Below are positions 41,863-49,924 of a stretch of DNA of 64,000 nucleotides, in pieces. The notes under the pieces are model-generated. The model had not been told where the DNA came from and made no database searches. It saw only the letters and a program-made list of their open reading frames with translations. The stretch is from positions 1,302,001 to 1,366,000 of the forward strand of contig NZ_CP007490.1 of assembly GCF_000699505.1 (NCBI RefSeq), written 5' to 3'. Position 1 is the stretch's first letter, and each line of letters opens with the position of its first letter. A program made the translations under genes and the position numbers. The DNA comes from Rhodoluna lacicola (GTDB taxonomy: Bacteria; Actinomycetota; Actinomycetes; Actinomycetales; Microbacteriaceae).

Positions 41863-43976
41863 ACGCCCTTGATCATCGGGTTGTGAAAAGTTGCTCCAAA
41901 GACTTTCTTGGAGGCACCAATTCGATCTAGGTAAGGTGTGATTCCACCTAAGTGGAATGGCCAACCAGCACCCATGATCATGCACAAGTCAATATCCTCA
42001 GCGCTGGAAACAACCTTCTCATCAAGCATTAGCTTGATTTCAGTCGTCAGTCCAACAATTAGGTCATCGAATACTTGATCCTTAGATCTAGTCCTCGTGC
42101 GACCAGAAACAATCTTGATTGCCTCTGGGTCGTAGCCAGTCTTGTTACCCTTGGAATCCTTGGTTCTGATTCGACCAAGCTTTGCAAGCTGGTGCAGAGA
42201 ATCGGTCTTATAGAAGCGCTCCGGTGCAAATCCATACATTGAATCCAGCACGTGAGCACCAACTTGCAACCCAACGAGCTCCAGAAGATCGAATGGGTTC
42301 ATTGGCAGACCAAGAGGAGCGATTGCGTCGGCCACTTCTTCGAATGGAATGCCTTCGTCAACGGCCTTCATGGCTTCTCCCAGAAGGTAACCAAGCAACC
42401 TGTTCACTACGAATCCGGTGCTGTCAGAAGTAATGACCGCTGTCTTCTTTAGATCATTTGCAACCCGCATCGCGGTGGCAACAGAAACATCGTTGCTCTT
42501 AGCAGCTTTGACCACCTCGAGAAGCGGCATAACCGCTACCGGGTTGAAGAAGTGGAAACCGACCAGGCGCTCAGGGTGTTTGAGCACCTTTCCGATTTCA
42601 TCAACAGACAAAGAAGAGGTGTTAGTAGCCAAGATTGCATCTGGTCTTACTACTGCCTCCACGCGGGTAAACACATCGTGCTTGACCTTGAGTTCCTCGA
42701 ATACTGCTTCGATAACCCAGTCACAATCAGCGAAGTCATTCATGTCCAGAGTTCCGCTTAGGTTTGCGCTGTAGCGGTTGCGGTCGTCAACTGACAGGCG
42801 GCCTTTTTCAACCAGCTTGTCTAGCTCTGCACGGCAGTAAGCAAGACCCTTGTCGACGCGTTCCTGAGAAACGTCAGTGATTACCACTGGAACTTGAAGT
42901 CTTCTTAGGAACAAAAGAGCGAATTGGCTAGCCATTAGACCGGCACCAACAACACCAACTTTTTGCACCTTGATTGCAAGCTTTGGATCCGGAGCACCCT
43001 GTGGGTTCTTTGCGTGCTTTTGAACAAGGTTGAAAGCGTAGATACTGGCACGGAACTGGTCAGATGCAATCAGTTTTTCTAGTTCTTCGTCCTCGCGCTT
43101 GAAGCCTTTTTCTTTAGAGCTGAATCTAGCCTCGCCTAGAAGATCTAGAGCTGCGTAGGGAGCAAGTGGCACAGAGCCAATGTTCTGTTTCACCATTTTT
43201 CTAGCGATGGAAACGGCAGGTCCCCAGATAACCAAGCGCTCAAATAGGCCTGGCTTGTTTGGGCGGGATACTTTTTTACCGCCAAGGACTTTGTCCGCCC
43301 AAACAACAGAGTCTTCGATGAATCTTTGTGGGTCAAACATGACATCTGCAATTCCAAGCTTGAGAGCATCTTTCGGGCTCAGCATGCGGTTTTGCTTCAG
43401 TGGGTTCTCGATTACAACCTTCAGTGCGTTCCTGATTCCAATCAAGTTTGGAAGCAGGTACGCCCCGCCCCAGCCTGGAAGTAGTCCAAGGAAAACTTCT
43501 GGAAGAGCGATTGCAGGAGCTGCAGAGTTTACGGTTCGGTAGTTAGCGTTCAGAGCAATCTCTAATCCACCACCAAGAGCAAGGCCGTTGATAAACACAA
43601 ATGTTGGAACTGGGAAATTTCCAAGCTTGCCTAGGGCGAAGTGCCCAAGCTCAACAACCAGTCTTCCAGCGCGGGTAGATGGAATCGAACCTACTTTAGA
43701 AAGGTCTGCACCCGCGGCTAGAAAGTATGGCTTACCTGTTACAGCAAGACCATGAATCTCGCCTTTCTTAGCGCGTTGCTCTTGAACCTCTAGAGTCTCC
43801 GCGAATTCTTTCAGAGTAAGTGGGCCAAGTGTTGATGGTCTGGTGTGATCTTTGTGGTTATCAAGCGTGATGAGCGCAAGAACTTTTCCGGAAGGAAGTT
43901 TTACATCCTGAACATACGAATGAGTAATTACCTCATCGGTGTTTGACCACAGCTCAGAGAAGTGATCAAGTTTCAT
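41859..43976 (-). CDS. FadB/FadJ-like 3-hydroxyacyl-CoA dehydrogenase/enoyl-CoA hydratase
   Basis: 705 residues from the ATG at 43976, which shares a base with the preceding stop (TAATG). Longer open frame upstream is shadow. The N-terminal crotonase domain (about 60-220) has FLAAGADLSKVGS, FINGLALGGGLEIALNANYR and LPEVFLGLLPGWGGAYLLP. The central NAD domain (about 340-520) starts VQKVGVVGAGLMASQFALLF and contains ATNTSSLSVDEIG and GFHFFNPVAVMPLLEVV with the catalytic His. The C-terminal dehydrogenase domain follows (STGFVVNRLLGYLLGEA, PFDLLELVGLQVG). It performs hydration and oxidation steps of beta-oxidation. Last gene of the island's three-gene coupled block. Confidence 0.93.
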   Translation of the reverse strand: MKLDHFSELWSNTDEVITHSYVQDVKLPSGKVLALITLDNHKDHTRPSTLGPLTLKEFAETLEVQEQRAKKGEIHGLAVTGKPYFLAAGADLSKVGSIPSTRAGRLVVELGHFALGKLGNFPVPTFVFINGLALGGGLEIALNANYRTVNSAAPAIALPEVFLGLLPGWGGAYLLPNLIGIRNALKVVIENPLKQNRMLSPKDALKLGIADVMFDPQRFIEDSVVWADKVLGGKKVSRPNKPGLFERLVIWGPAVSIARKMVKQNIGSVPLAPYAALDLLGEARFSSKEKGFKREDEELEKLIASDQFRASIYAFNLVQKHAKNPQGAPDPKLAIKVQKVGVVGAGLMASQFALLFLRRLQVPVVITDVSQERVDKGLAYCRAELDKLVEKGRLSVDDRNRYSANLSGTLDMNDFADCDWVIEAVFEELKVKHDVFTRVEAVVRPDAILATNTSSLSVDEIGKVLKHPERLVGFHFFNPVAVMPLLEVVKAAKSNDVSVATAMRVANDLKKTAVITSDSTGFVVNRLLGYLLGEAMKAVDEGIPFEEVADAIAPLGLPMNPFDLLELVGLQVGAHVLDSMYGFAPERFYKTDSLHQLAKLGRIRTKDSKGNKTGYDPEAIKIVSGRTRTRSKDQVFDDLIVGLTTEIKLMLDEKVVSSAEDIDLCMIMGAGWPFHLGGITPYLDRIGASKKVFGATFHNPMIKGV

Positions 43977-45166
43977 TAGTTTTTCTTTCCGTCGTAATTC
44001 TCGTTTTCCCAGATAACGGTTCCACCCATACCAAGACCGATACACATTGTTGTGATTCCGTAGCGAACATCTGGTCTCATCTCAAACTGACGAGACAGTT
44101 GGTTCATTAGTCGAACACCACTGGAAGCAAGTGGGTGACCAAATGCAATTGCTCCACCCCAAGCGTTCACTCTTGCGTCGTCATCTGCAATCTTGAAGTG
44201 CTCCAAGAATGAAAGAACCTGAACTGCAAATGCTTCGTTGATTTCAAATAGTCCGATGTCGGAAATTGAAAGACCGGCTTTTTTCAAAGCTTTTTCGGTT
44301 GCCGGAATGGGACCGATTCCCATGATCTCTGGCTCAACACCTGCAAATGCAAATGTCACCATCTTCATGCGTGGCTTCAGTCCATACTGCTTTACTGCTT
44401 GGTCGCCAGCTAGCAAAGAAATAGTTGCGCCATCAGTTAGTGGAGAAGCGTTACCTGCGGTTACTTTTCCGTTCGCACGGAAAGGTGTCTTTAGGTCTTT
44501 CATGCCTTCAACAGTTGAATCTGGTCGCAATAGTTCGTCTTTGTCTACAACCCTTAGTCCCTCAGGTGTGGTGGCAGAAACAGAAACCAAGTCCTGCTGG
44601 ATGTAATTCTTTTCGTAAGCAGCGGCCGCGCGCTTCTGACTCTGCACCGCGAAGGCATCCGCGCGCTCTTTGGTTAGCACTGGATAGCGGTCGTGAATCT
44701 TCTCTGCAGTGTTACCCATGTTTAGGGCGTCTGGGTTCACTAGCTTTTCAGCGATGAAGCGTGGGTTTGGATCAGCGTCACCGCCCATGGGGTGTCTACC
44801 CATGTGCTCGACTCCTCCTGCAAGGACTAGATCGTATGCTCCGATACCAATAGCCGAACCGATCATGGTTACTGCAGTCATGGCTCCAGCACACATACGG
44901 TCAATAGCAAAGCCTGGAACTGAGTTTGGAAGCCCAGCCAAGATAGCTGAGGTGCGGCCGATGGTTAGACCCTGGTCACCAGTTTGGGTGGTAGCGGCAA
45001 TAGCGACATCGTCGATTGCGTCTTTAGGGACCGACTGGTTTCTATCGAGCAAACCAATCATGGCTTTAACAACTAGGTCATCTGCGCGAGTGTTCCAATA
45101 GACACCCTTTTCTCCGGCTTTACCGAATGGTGTGCGGACTCCATCAACGAAGTAGGTGTTTTGCAT
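43976..45166 (-). CDS. Acetyl-CoA C-acyltransferase (FadA-type thiolase)
   Basis: 396 residues. N-terminal TYFVDGVRTPFGKAGEKGVY. The nucleophile Cys is in FAIDRMCAGAMTAVTMIG (about 90), the second active-site pair His in NAWGGAIAFGHPLASSGVRL (about 345) and Cys in YGITTMCIGLGMGGTVIWE (about 376). All are intact. It cleaves 3-ketoacyl-CoA to acetyl-CoA and shortened acyl-CoA, completing beta-oxidation. TAATG overlaps on both sides couple it to the acyl-CoA dehydrogenase upstream and the FadB-like gene downstream. Confidence 0.95.
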   Translation of the reverse strand: MQNTYFVDGVRTPFGKAGEKGVYWNTRADDLVVKAMIGLLDRNQSVPKDAIDDVAIAATTQTGDQGLTIGRTSAILAGLPNSVPGFAIDRMCAGAMTAVTMIGSAIGIGAYDLVLAGGVEHMGRHPMGGDADPNPRFIAEKLVNPDALNMGNTAEKIHDRYPVLTKERADAFAVQSQKRAAAAYEKNYIQQDLVSVSATTPEGLRVVDKDELLRPDSTVEGMKDLKTPFRANGKVTAGNASPLTDGATISLLAGDQAVKQYGLKPRMKMVTFAFAGVEPEIMGIGPIPATEKALKKAGLSISDIGLFEINEAFAVQVLSFLEHFKIADDDARVNAWGGAIAFGHPLASSGVRLMNQLSRQFEMRPDVRYGITTMCIGLGMGGTVIWENENYDGKKN

Positions 45167-47136
45167 TATTTGCTCGCTTCTTTCTTTAGTGATTCGCGTC
45201 TTCTAGATTCTGCTCCAAAGGCCAGGTCGCTTCTGATTAGACCTTCTGTTAGACCAAATGCATCAACAAGGTCCGAAGCGTGAGGCTTTAGCCTTCCAAG
45301 CAATCTGCCGTCGATGTAGTCGGTGATTGCCTCGGCACGGTGTGAGGTTAGTCTTCCGTTGATCATGTACCAAGAAAGATTCTCTTCCAACAAAGTGAAA
45401 CCAAATAGGTCCCTTAGCCAAGTCAAAACCTTCTTAGTCTGAGGGTCTTGAATCTTGTTAAGAGCAGAGGTGAACGCCTCCCACTGGATTAGTTCTCCGT
45501 GTGCTTTGGCGGCAATGATCAGATCATTCTGGTGGCGATTGAATAATCTTTCAGCTTCTGCAGGATCTTTCTTTCCAGAGTGACGAAGCTCGTTAGCAAG
45601 CTTTGCAATCATGGTGTGAACACGGTCGGTAAGAAGCTGGTGCTGGTGCTCCTCGTCGCGAACAAAACCAATCGATCTTGCAGTTGAACCAAAGTCAGTG
45701 AACTTCTGTGCGATTCCGCGAAGTCCTCCTCGGTTGATTGCAACCTCTCCTACTTGCTCAACAACATACTGAGCGAGTGTTCCAAAGTTAGGTGAAGCAA
45801 ATGCTTTTGAGTAGTCGCTAAGTAGTCTCTTTGCAACAAGCTGTAGAAGCACGTTGTTGTCACCCTCGAAGGTTGCATAAACATCTAGGTCTGCTCGCAA
45901 ACCAACCATGCGGTGCTGGGCCATAAAGCCTTGACCACCGGTAGCCTCACGGCAAACCTGAATGATGTCTAGTGCGTTCCAAGTTGATAGTGCCTTGGAA
46001 GCTGCTGCAACGGTTTCTAGATCTTGTCTAGTAGAGTCTGTGTCGTTACGACCGCTAAATACTTCATCGAACTGTTCTAGTAGCTCTAGGTGTGCGAATG
46101 CTTGCGCGTAGGTTCTTGCAAGAGCTGGAAGCAATCTTCTCTGGTGACGTCCGTAGTCCATCAGAACATGTTCTGTTCCATCGTGAGTTGGGAACTGAGT
46201 TCTCTCGTGCGCATAACGAATTGCAATTGTTAGTGCAACCTTCTGAGCGTTTGTCACACCACCGGTGATAGATACTCTTCCCTGAACCAAAGTTCCAAGC
46301 ATGGTGAAGAATCTTCTTCCCTTGGATTCGATTGGAGATGAGTATGTTCCATCTTCTGCAACATTGCCGTAGCGGTTCAGTAACCACTTTCTTGGAATTC
46401 GAACATCAGTGAAGTGAAGTCTTCCGTTGTCAACACCGTTTAGACCTCCCTTTACTCCGTCGTCATCGCCGCCAACACCTGGCAAGAAATTTCCGCTGTT
46501 GTCGCGAATTGGAACATAGAAAGCGTGAACACCGTGGTTTTCTCCTTTGGAGATTAGCTGCGCAAAAACAACTGCTGCCTTGGCGTGAATTGCAGCGTTA
46601 CCGATGTAATCCTTCCAAGCGTGACGAGATGGAGTGTGAATTACAAATTCTTTTGTTGTCTCGTCATAGATAGCGGTAGTTCCGATGTTTGCAACATCGG
46701 AACCATGACCGGTCTCGGTCATTGCAAAAGAACCTGGGGTTTCCAAAGTAACTACTGAAGGAAGTAGCTCTGCGTGATGTGACTCTGTACCTAAGTACAG
46801 AATTGCAGCACCAAAGAGTCCCCACTGAACTCCATATTTAATCTGCAGTGAAGGGTCAGCAAGAATCAGTTCTTCAAATACTGTTAGTGATCCACCTGGA
46901 TCAGCGTTTCCACCTGCGATAGCAGGGAAGCCGTAGGCGGTGGAGCCGTTCTCCGCCAAGATCTTTAGCTGGCCAAAGACTCGTTCACGATGTTCGTGGT
47001 GAGTAAGGCCTGGGATTTGCCACATTTCGGGCTGTTCGCAAATTTTCCGGGTGTGAAGACGAATGTCTTTCCACTTTCCCAGCAACATGTCCCCAACAAG
47101 GGTGGTGTCTACCTTTGGCAATATTTCGCTTTGCAT
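45166..47136 (-). CDS. Acyl-CoA dehydrogenase/oxidase family protein (long, ACOX-like)
   Basis: 656 residues with AAGGAG 7 nt before the ATG. Longer than ordinary acyl-CoA dehydrogenases (~380-400) and close to acyl-CoA oxidases. SFAMTETGHGSDVANIGTTA, FTDVRIPRKWLLNRYG, VSITGGVTNAQKVALTIAIRYAHERTQF, CREATGGQGFMAQHRM and DVYATFEGDNNVLLQLVAKRLL are visible. The EGDN segment carries the catalytic Glu region of the oxidase type. It probably oxidises acyl-CoA to trans-2-enoyl-CoA in the first beta-oxidation step; whether O2 or an ETF-like acceptor is used is open. An inverted repeat upstream suggests TetR-type control. Confidence 0.88.
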   Translation of the reverse strand: MQSEILPKVDTTLVGDMLLGKWKDIRLHTRKICEQPEMWQIPGLTHHEHRERVFGQLKILAENGSTAYGFPAIAGGNADPGGSLTVFEELILADPSLQIKYGVQWGLFGAAILYLGTESHHAELLPSVVTLETPGSFAMTETGHGSDVANIGTTAIYDETTKEFVIHTPSRHAWKDYIGNAAIHAKAAVVFAQLISKGENHGVHAFYVPIRDNSGNFLPGVGGDDDGVKGGLNGVDNGRLHFTDVRIPRKWLLNRYGNVAEDGTYSSPIESKGRRFFTMLGTLVQGRVSITGGVTNAQKVALTIAIRYAHERTQFPTHDGTEHVLMDYGRHQRRLLPALARTYAQAFAHLELLEQFDEVFSGRNDTDSTRQDLETVAAASKALSTWNALDIIQVCREATGGQGFMAQHRMVGLRADLDVYATFEGDNNVLLQLVAKRLLSDYSKAFASPNFGTLAQYVVEQVGEVAINRGGLRGIAQKFTDFGSTARSIGFVRDEEHQHQLLTDRVHTMIAKLANELRHSGKKDPAEAERLFNRHQNDLIIAAKAHGELIQWEAFTSALNKIQDPQTKKVLTWLRDLFGFTLLEENLSWYMINGRLTSHRAEAITDYIDGRLLGRLKPHASDLVDAFGLTEGLIRSDLAFGAESRRRESLKKEASK

Positions 47137-47247
47137 TGCACACTCCTTCGTGTTGGTTTGATTGTAAGCACGCAGGAATTCATTGAAATTGCGGGTCTAA
47201 TAAGTCTGTAATTAGCTACAACCTCAGTAAATCCAAGGTTTGCTTCT

Positions 47248-47264
47248 TTGTATGAAACATACAA
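47248..47264. promoter_or_regulatory. Palindromic operator candidate of the beta-oxidation operon
   Basis: TTGTATG-AAA-CATACAA is a perfect 7+3+7 inverted repeat in the 152-bp gap between the acyl-CoA dehydrogenase and enoyl-CoA hydratase genes, about 112 bp before the former's start. Size and form suit a TetR-type fatty-acid regulator. No regulator gene is in the island. Confidence 0.55.
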
Positions 47265-47288
47265 AAAACTGGGTGTTTTTTTGGAAGC

Positions 47289-48074
47289 CTAATTTCCTTC
47301 AAAAGTGACTGGCGACTTAGAAAGATAAGCCTCCATCGCACGCCTGGCGTCGTTCGATGCCGCCAGTCTGGCTAAGCGCTTGCCTATAAAGCCATCTTCG
47401 GCTTTCTCATCCAATAGGGCAGCTCTCGCGGAAGCGAGGGTTGCCTGCACTGCAAGAGGAGCCTGGGCGGCAATCTTTTCGGCTAGTTCGAGGGCGCGAT
47501 CTTTCTCGGTTCCAACAGGAACAACCTCATTCACAATTCCAAGGCGTAACGCAGTTGCCGCGTCAAAAGATTCTCCAGTAAGTAGGTATCTCATCGCGTT
47601 GGACCAACCAGCAGATCTTGGCATTCTCTTGGTTGCGCCACCGAAGGGCAAAATTCCTCTGGAAACTTCTAATTGAGCAAACTTTGCGTTCTCGGCCGCA
47701 ATTACAACTTCGCTATTTAGTGCAAGCTCTACACCGAGTGTGAAACAGGTTCCCTGAATTGCAATAACTACAGGTTTTGATACCGGCGTTGATTGAATCC
47801 CCCATGGGTCCAGTCCGCCTTCAGGCACCATTGCTAATCCATCGGCATTTAGTCGTGGTGCAACATCTGCAAGATCTAATCCAGCGGTGAAGTGATCACC
47901 GTGGGCAAAAACCAGTCCCACTCGAAGTTCTGGATCGGAATCCAACTTGCCGTAAGCAAGAGCAAGCTCTTGCAACATCTCCATGTCAGCCGCGTTAAGT
48001 TTTTCTGGGCGATTCAAACCAATTAGAAGTACGTGACCTTTTTGTTCGATAGTCACTTTTGATGTTGCGTTCAT
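47289..48074 (-). CDS. Enoyl-CoA hydratase/isomerase family protein (crotonase)
   Basis: 261 residues. The crotonase fold reads VLLIGLNRPEKLNAADMEML, LVFAHGDHFTAGLDLADVAP (oxyanion loop), VIAIQGTCFTLGVELALNSEV, and SRGILPFGGATKRMPRSAGW. The usual acidic residue at the second catalytic position is replaced within FGGATKRM, so the reaction (hydratase, isomerase or other) is uncertain. First gene after the truncated glutathione peroxidase stump; 152 bp separate it from the dehydrogenase gene. Confidence 0.9.
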   Translation of the reverse strand: MNATSKVTIEQKGHVLLIGLNRPEKLNAADMEMLQELALAYGKLDSDPELRVGLVFAHGDHFTAGLDLADVAPRLNADGLAMVPEGGLDPWGIQSTPVSKPVVIAIQGTCFTLGVELALNSEVVIAAENAKFAQLEVSRGILPFGGATKRMPRSAGWSNAMRYLLTGESFDAATALRLGIVNEVVPVGTEKDRALELAEKIAAQAPLAVQATLASARAALLDEKAEDGFIGKRLARLAASNDARRAMEAYLSKSPVTFEGN

Positions 48075-48098
48075 TTATTTACCTGTTTTTTATTCGAA

Positions 48099-48221
48099 TT
48101 AGTTGGGTAGGTTGGCTTCGATTAGCGAAACGATTTCTGTTGCATCTGGCTTGACTGTTGGTCTAAAGCGGTGCACCTGACCGTTTGGAAGAACTAGGAA
48201 CTTCTCAAAGTTCCAAGAAAC
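48099..48221 (-). pseudogene. 3' stump of a glutathione peroxidase gene
   Basis: The frame reads SWNFEKFLVLPNGQVHRFRP then TVKPDATEIVSLIEANLPN and stop, the conserved C-terminus of glutathione peroxidases (WNFxKFLV...G.....F.P). About 40 of ~160 codons remain. The 5' end is cut precisely where the tRNA-Pro fragment of the right repeat begins (48220). The catalytic Cys and Gln are lost. Confidence 0.82.
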
Positions 48222-48357
48222 AAGTGCGCTACCAAGCTGCGCTACAGCCCGCTATTAGATACCAAAAAGGATAAGAGAAAATCCCGGTCCTCGTGAGAAG
48301 GAACCGGGATTTCGTGCGCTTGGAGGGACTCGAACCCCCAACCTTCTGATCCGTAGT
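48220..48357. repeat. Right 138-bp direct repeat bordering the island
   Basis: Counterpart of 40796-40933. Its start (48220-48251) is the 5' half of tRNA-Pro, from the anticodon stem to the 5' end, a pseudogene. Its end lies inside the complete tRNA-Arg. The spacer carries the terminator at 48281-48310. Confidence 0.88.
48281..48310 (-). terminator. Terminator of tRNA-Arg
   Basis: ATCCCGGT pairs with ACCGGGAT across an inner CC/GG pair and short loop; the minus strand continues with TTTTCTCTT. The left-repeat copy has different bases but the same pairing (compensatory change). Confidence 0.8.
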
Positions 48358-48387
48358 CAGATGCTCTATCCGTTGAGCTACAAACGC
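48315..48387 (-). tRNA. tRNA-Arg (ACG)
   Basis: Complete cloverleaf on the minus strand: acceptor GCGTTTG/CAAGCGC, anticodon loop CTACGGA with anticodon ACG (first base presumably modified to inosine), T-loop TTCGAGT, discriminator A. CCA is not encoded. The 3' half is also present as a remnant at 40891-40933. Confidence 0.93.
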
Positions 48388-48552
48388 GAGGAGGGTTAGA
48401 TGAGAGCTAGCTCTCAATCTCACCCGACGAGCGTTTGTCGATTTCGTTAGAAATCGCACAATCGCCGCGTTCTGGGTTGGTACCTTGTCACCTTTTTACA
48501 GGCAACTTCCCTATCTTATCCGCTTTGCTAGCTGCGGTCTAGGGGTTGTTCG

Positions 48553-48646
48553 TGGCGGAGACGAGAGGATTTGAACCTCCGAAGGGCTTTAACACCCTTA
48601 CCTCATTAGCAGTGAGGCGCACTCGACCGGGCTATGCGACGTCTCC
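48553..48646 (-). tRNA. tRNA-Ser (GCT), CCA encoded
   Basis: Minus strand, 94 nt including CCA, with the long variable arm of serine tRNAs (TAAGGGTGTTAAAGCCCTT). Acceptor GGAGACG/CGTCTCC, anticodon loop CTGCTAA with anticodon GCT, T-loop TTCAAAT. The 165-bp gap to tRNA-Arg holds only a short GAGAGCTAGCTCTC palindrome; the 164-bp gap 48647-48810 shows nothing. Confidence 0.93.
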
Positions 48647-48810
48647 ACGAACCTTACCAGTTTAGCCGAATCAAGGCCTCAATTGAAACCGGACGGTGAA
48701 GGATCATCAAGCCATAAGAAGGCGCAATCAGGCATCGTGCCAACTACTGATGATGCCTCGCGAAACACTTATTGAATATTCACAATCTTGAGGCTATTAA
48801 TGTTGTTCAA

Positions 48811-49920
48811 CTAAACTGCCTTATTCGAGGGCTTTGCCAGGCGGCTTTTCAAGTACTTTTTGAACGCCTTCAGGGCCAGCCAGACAAGGCTAGGTTCCCT
48901 GCGTTTTTGTCCGCCCTTTGAAGGCCTGCGGCGCGATACGTACCAGATCAAGCATGCAATCAAGGCTGTAAAAAAGAACGGTTCCTTCCACTGAACAACG
49001 AATACCGATGACTCCACAGTGACAGGGTCAAACTTTGTGCCACCGAGTTCCGAGTGCAGGGTTGTCTTAATTTTGACAGGCCCAAAATCGGGTAGCACGT
49101 TGACTGTTTCTCGAGATCCCTCAATGTTGGATTGGGTTATGACAGATCTGGTGGCGCTTCGCCCACCCAACAAAATGCTTTTGGATGTCCGCTTGGTTGC
49201 CAAAACCTTTTCGTTGGCGCTAATTTCCCAGCTCGCGAATGCAAAAACAGGGAGTTCCCCTTTGTTTCTGTATCTGACTTTTGCCTCAATTGGCCCCGAA
49301 TTAATCAGCCCGGGCAGATCTGGGAGAAATGAGTCTATGATGCTTGTTCGATTTGTTGACGTGAAGTTGATTCGCGAAAGCTCTGCACCAGTTATTTTTC
49401 CGTTTTTTATGCTCCCTGCAAACCCATAAGGCGTCACATTCACCTGCGAGGCAATAGCGCCAGTGGAAGCGGCACTTGCAATTCCCGATTGTCTGGTACC
49501 GCCCAAAGGGTTCATGGATACCTTAATTCCGCCGTAGTAAATCTGCTCTATCTTTTTAAGCTTGGGCTTGAGAGTGATTAAAAATTCTGAACCAGATTTT
49601 GATGGTCGATATAGATTTTGGAATGGAGTGACCGAGAAAATTTTTGCCAGCGAATGTGGTGTTGAGTTTTCTGGAAGTCTCGCCTTATTCCCAGACTCAT
49701 CAAACACGTAATCCACAAACTGCACATCTATTTCAGCAGCGACTGGGCCAGTAATAATAACAACCAAATTGAGTGTGGGCTCAAGGATTCCAGGCTGGCC
49801 GATTATGAACTCTTCCGGCGGGTTACTGACCTTTAAGGTGTTAGAGGCCGCATACGACGGAATCGCGGTAACTCCAAAAGACAGAGTTACCGCGACTACA
49901 TAAGCGAGTAATTTTTTCAA
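48811..49920 (-). CDS. Exported membrane-anchored protein of unknown function (DUF916-like layout)
   Basis: 369 residues. Signal peptide (1-24, ending PSYAA), about 270 residues of beta-rich extracellular sequence, one transmembrane helix (about 310-328, FFFTALIACLIWYV) and a strongly basic cytoplasmic tail of ~40 residues (RRRPSKGGQKRREP). The layout and segments such as ISVTP- and GGIKVSM-type strands recall DUF916/WxL-interacting surface proteins of Gram-positives, but I cannot confirm the family. It follows the secreted-protein gene at 49925 by only 4 nt in one operon, and the kinase/regulator pair is divergent. Confidence 0.7.
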   Translation of the reverse strand: MKKLLAYVVAVTLSFGVTAIPSYAASNTLKVSNPPEEFIIGQPGILEPTLNLVVIITGPVAAEIDVQFVDYVFDESGNKARLPENSTPHSLAKIFSVTPFQNLYRPSKSGSEFLITLKPKLKKIEQIYYGGIKVSMNPLGGTRQSGIASAASTGAIASQVNVTPYGFAGSIKNGKITGAELSRINFTSTNRTSIIDSFLPDLPGLINSGPIEAKVRYRNKGELPVFAFASWEISANEKVLATKRTSKSILLGGRSATRSVITQSNIEGSRETVNVLPDFGPVKIKTTLHSELGGTKFDPVTVESSVFVVQWKEPFFFTALIACLIWYVSRRRPSKGGQKRREPSLVWLALKAFKKYLKSRLAKPSNKAV

Positions 49921-49924
49921 ATTC

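Noticed and set aside
46681-46701. Perfect inverted repeat TCCGATGT...ACATCGGA
   Set aside because: It lies within the coding part of the acyl-CoA dehydrogenase gene (GSDVANIGT region) and codon choice explains it; no regulatory role is supported.
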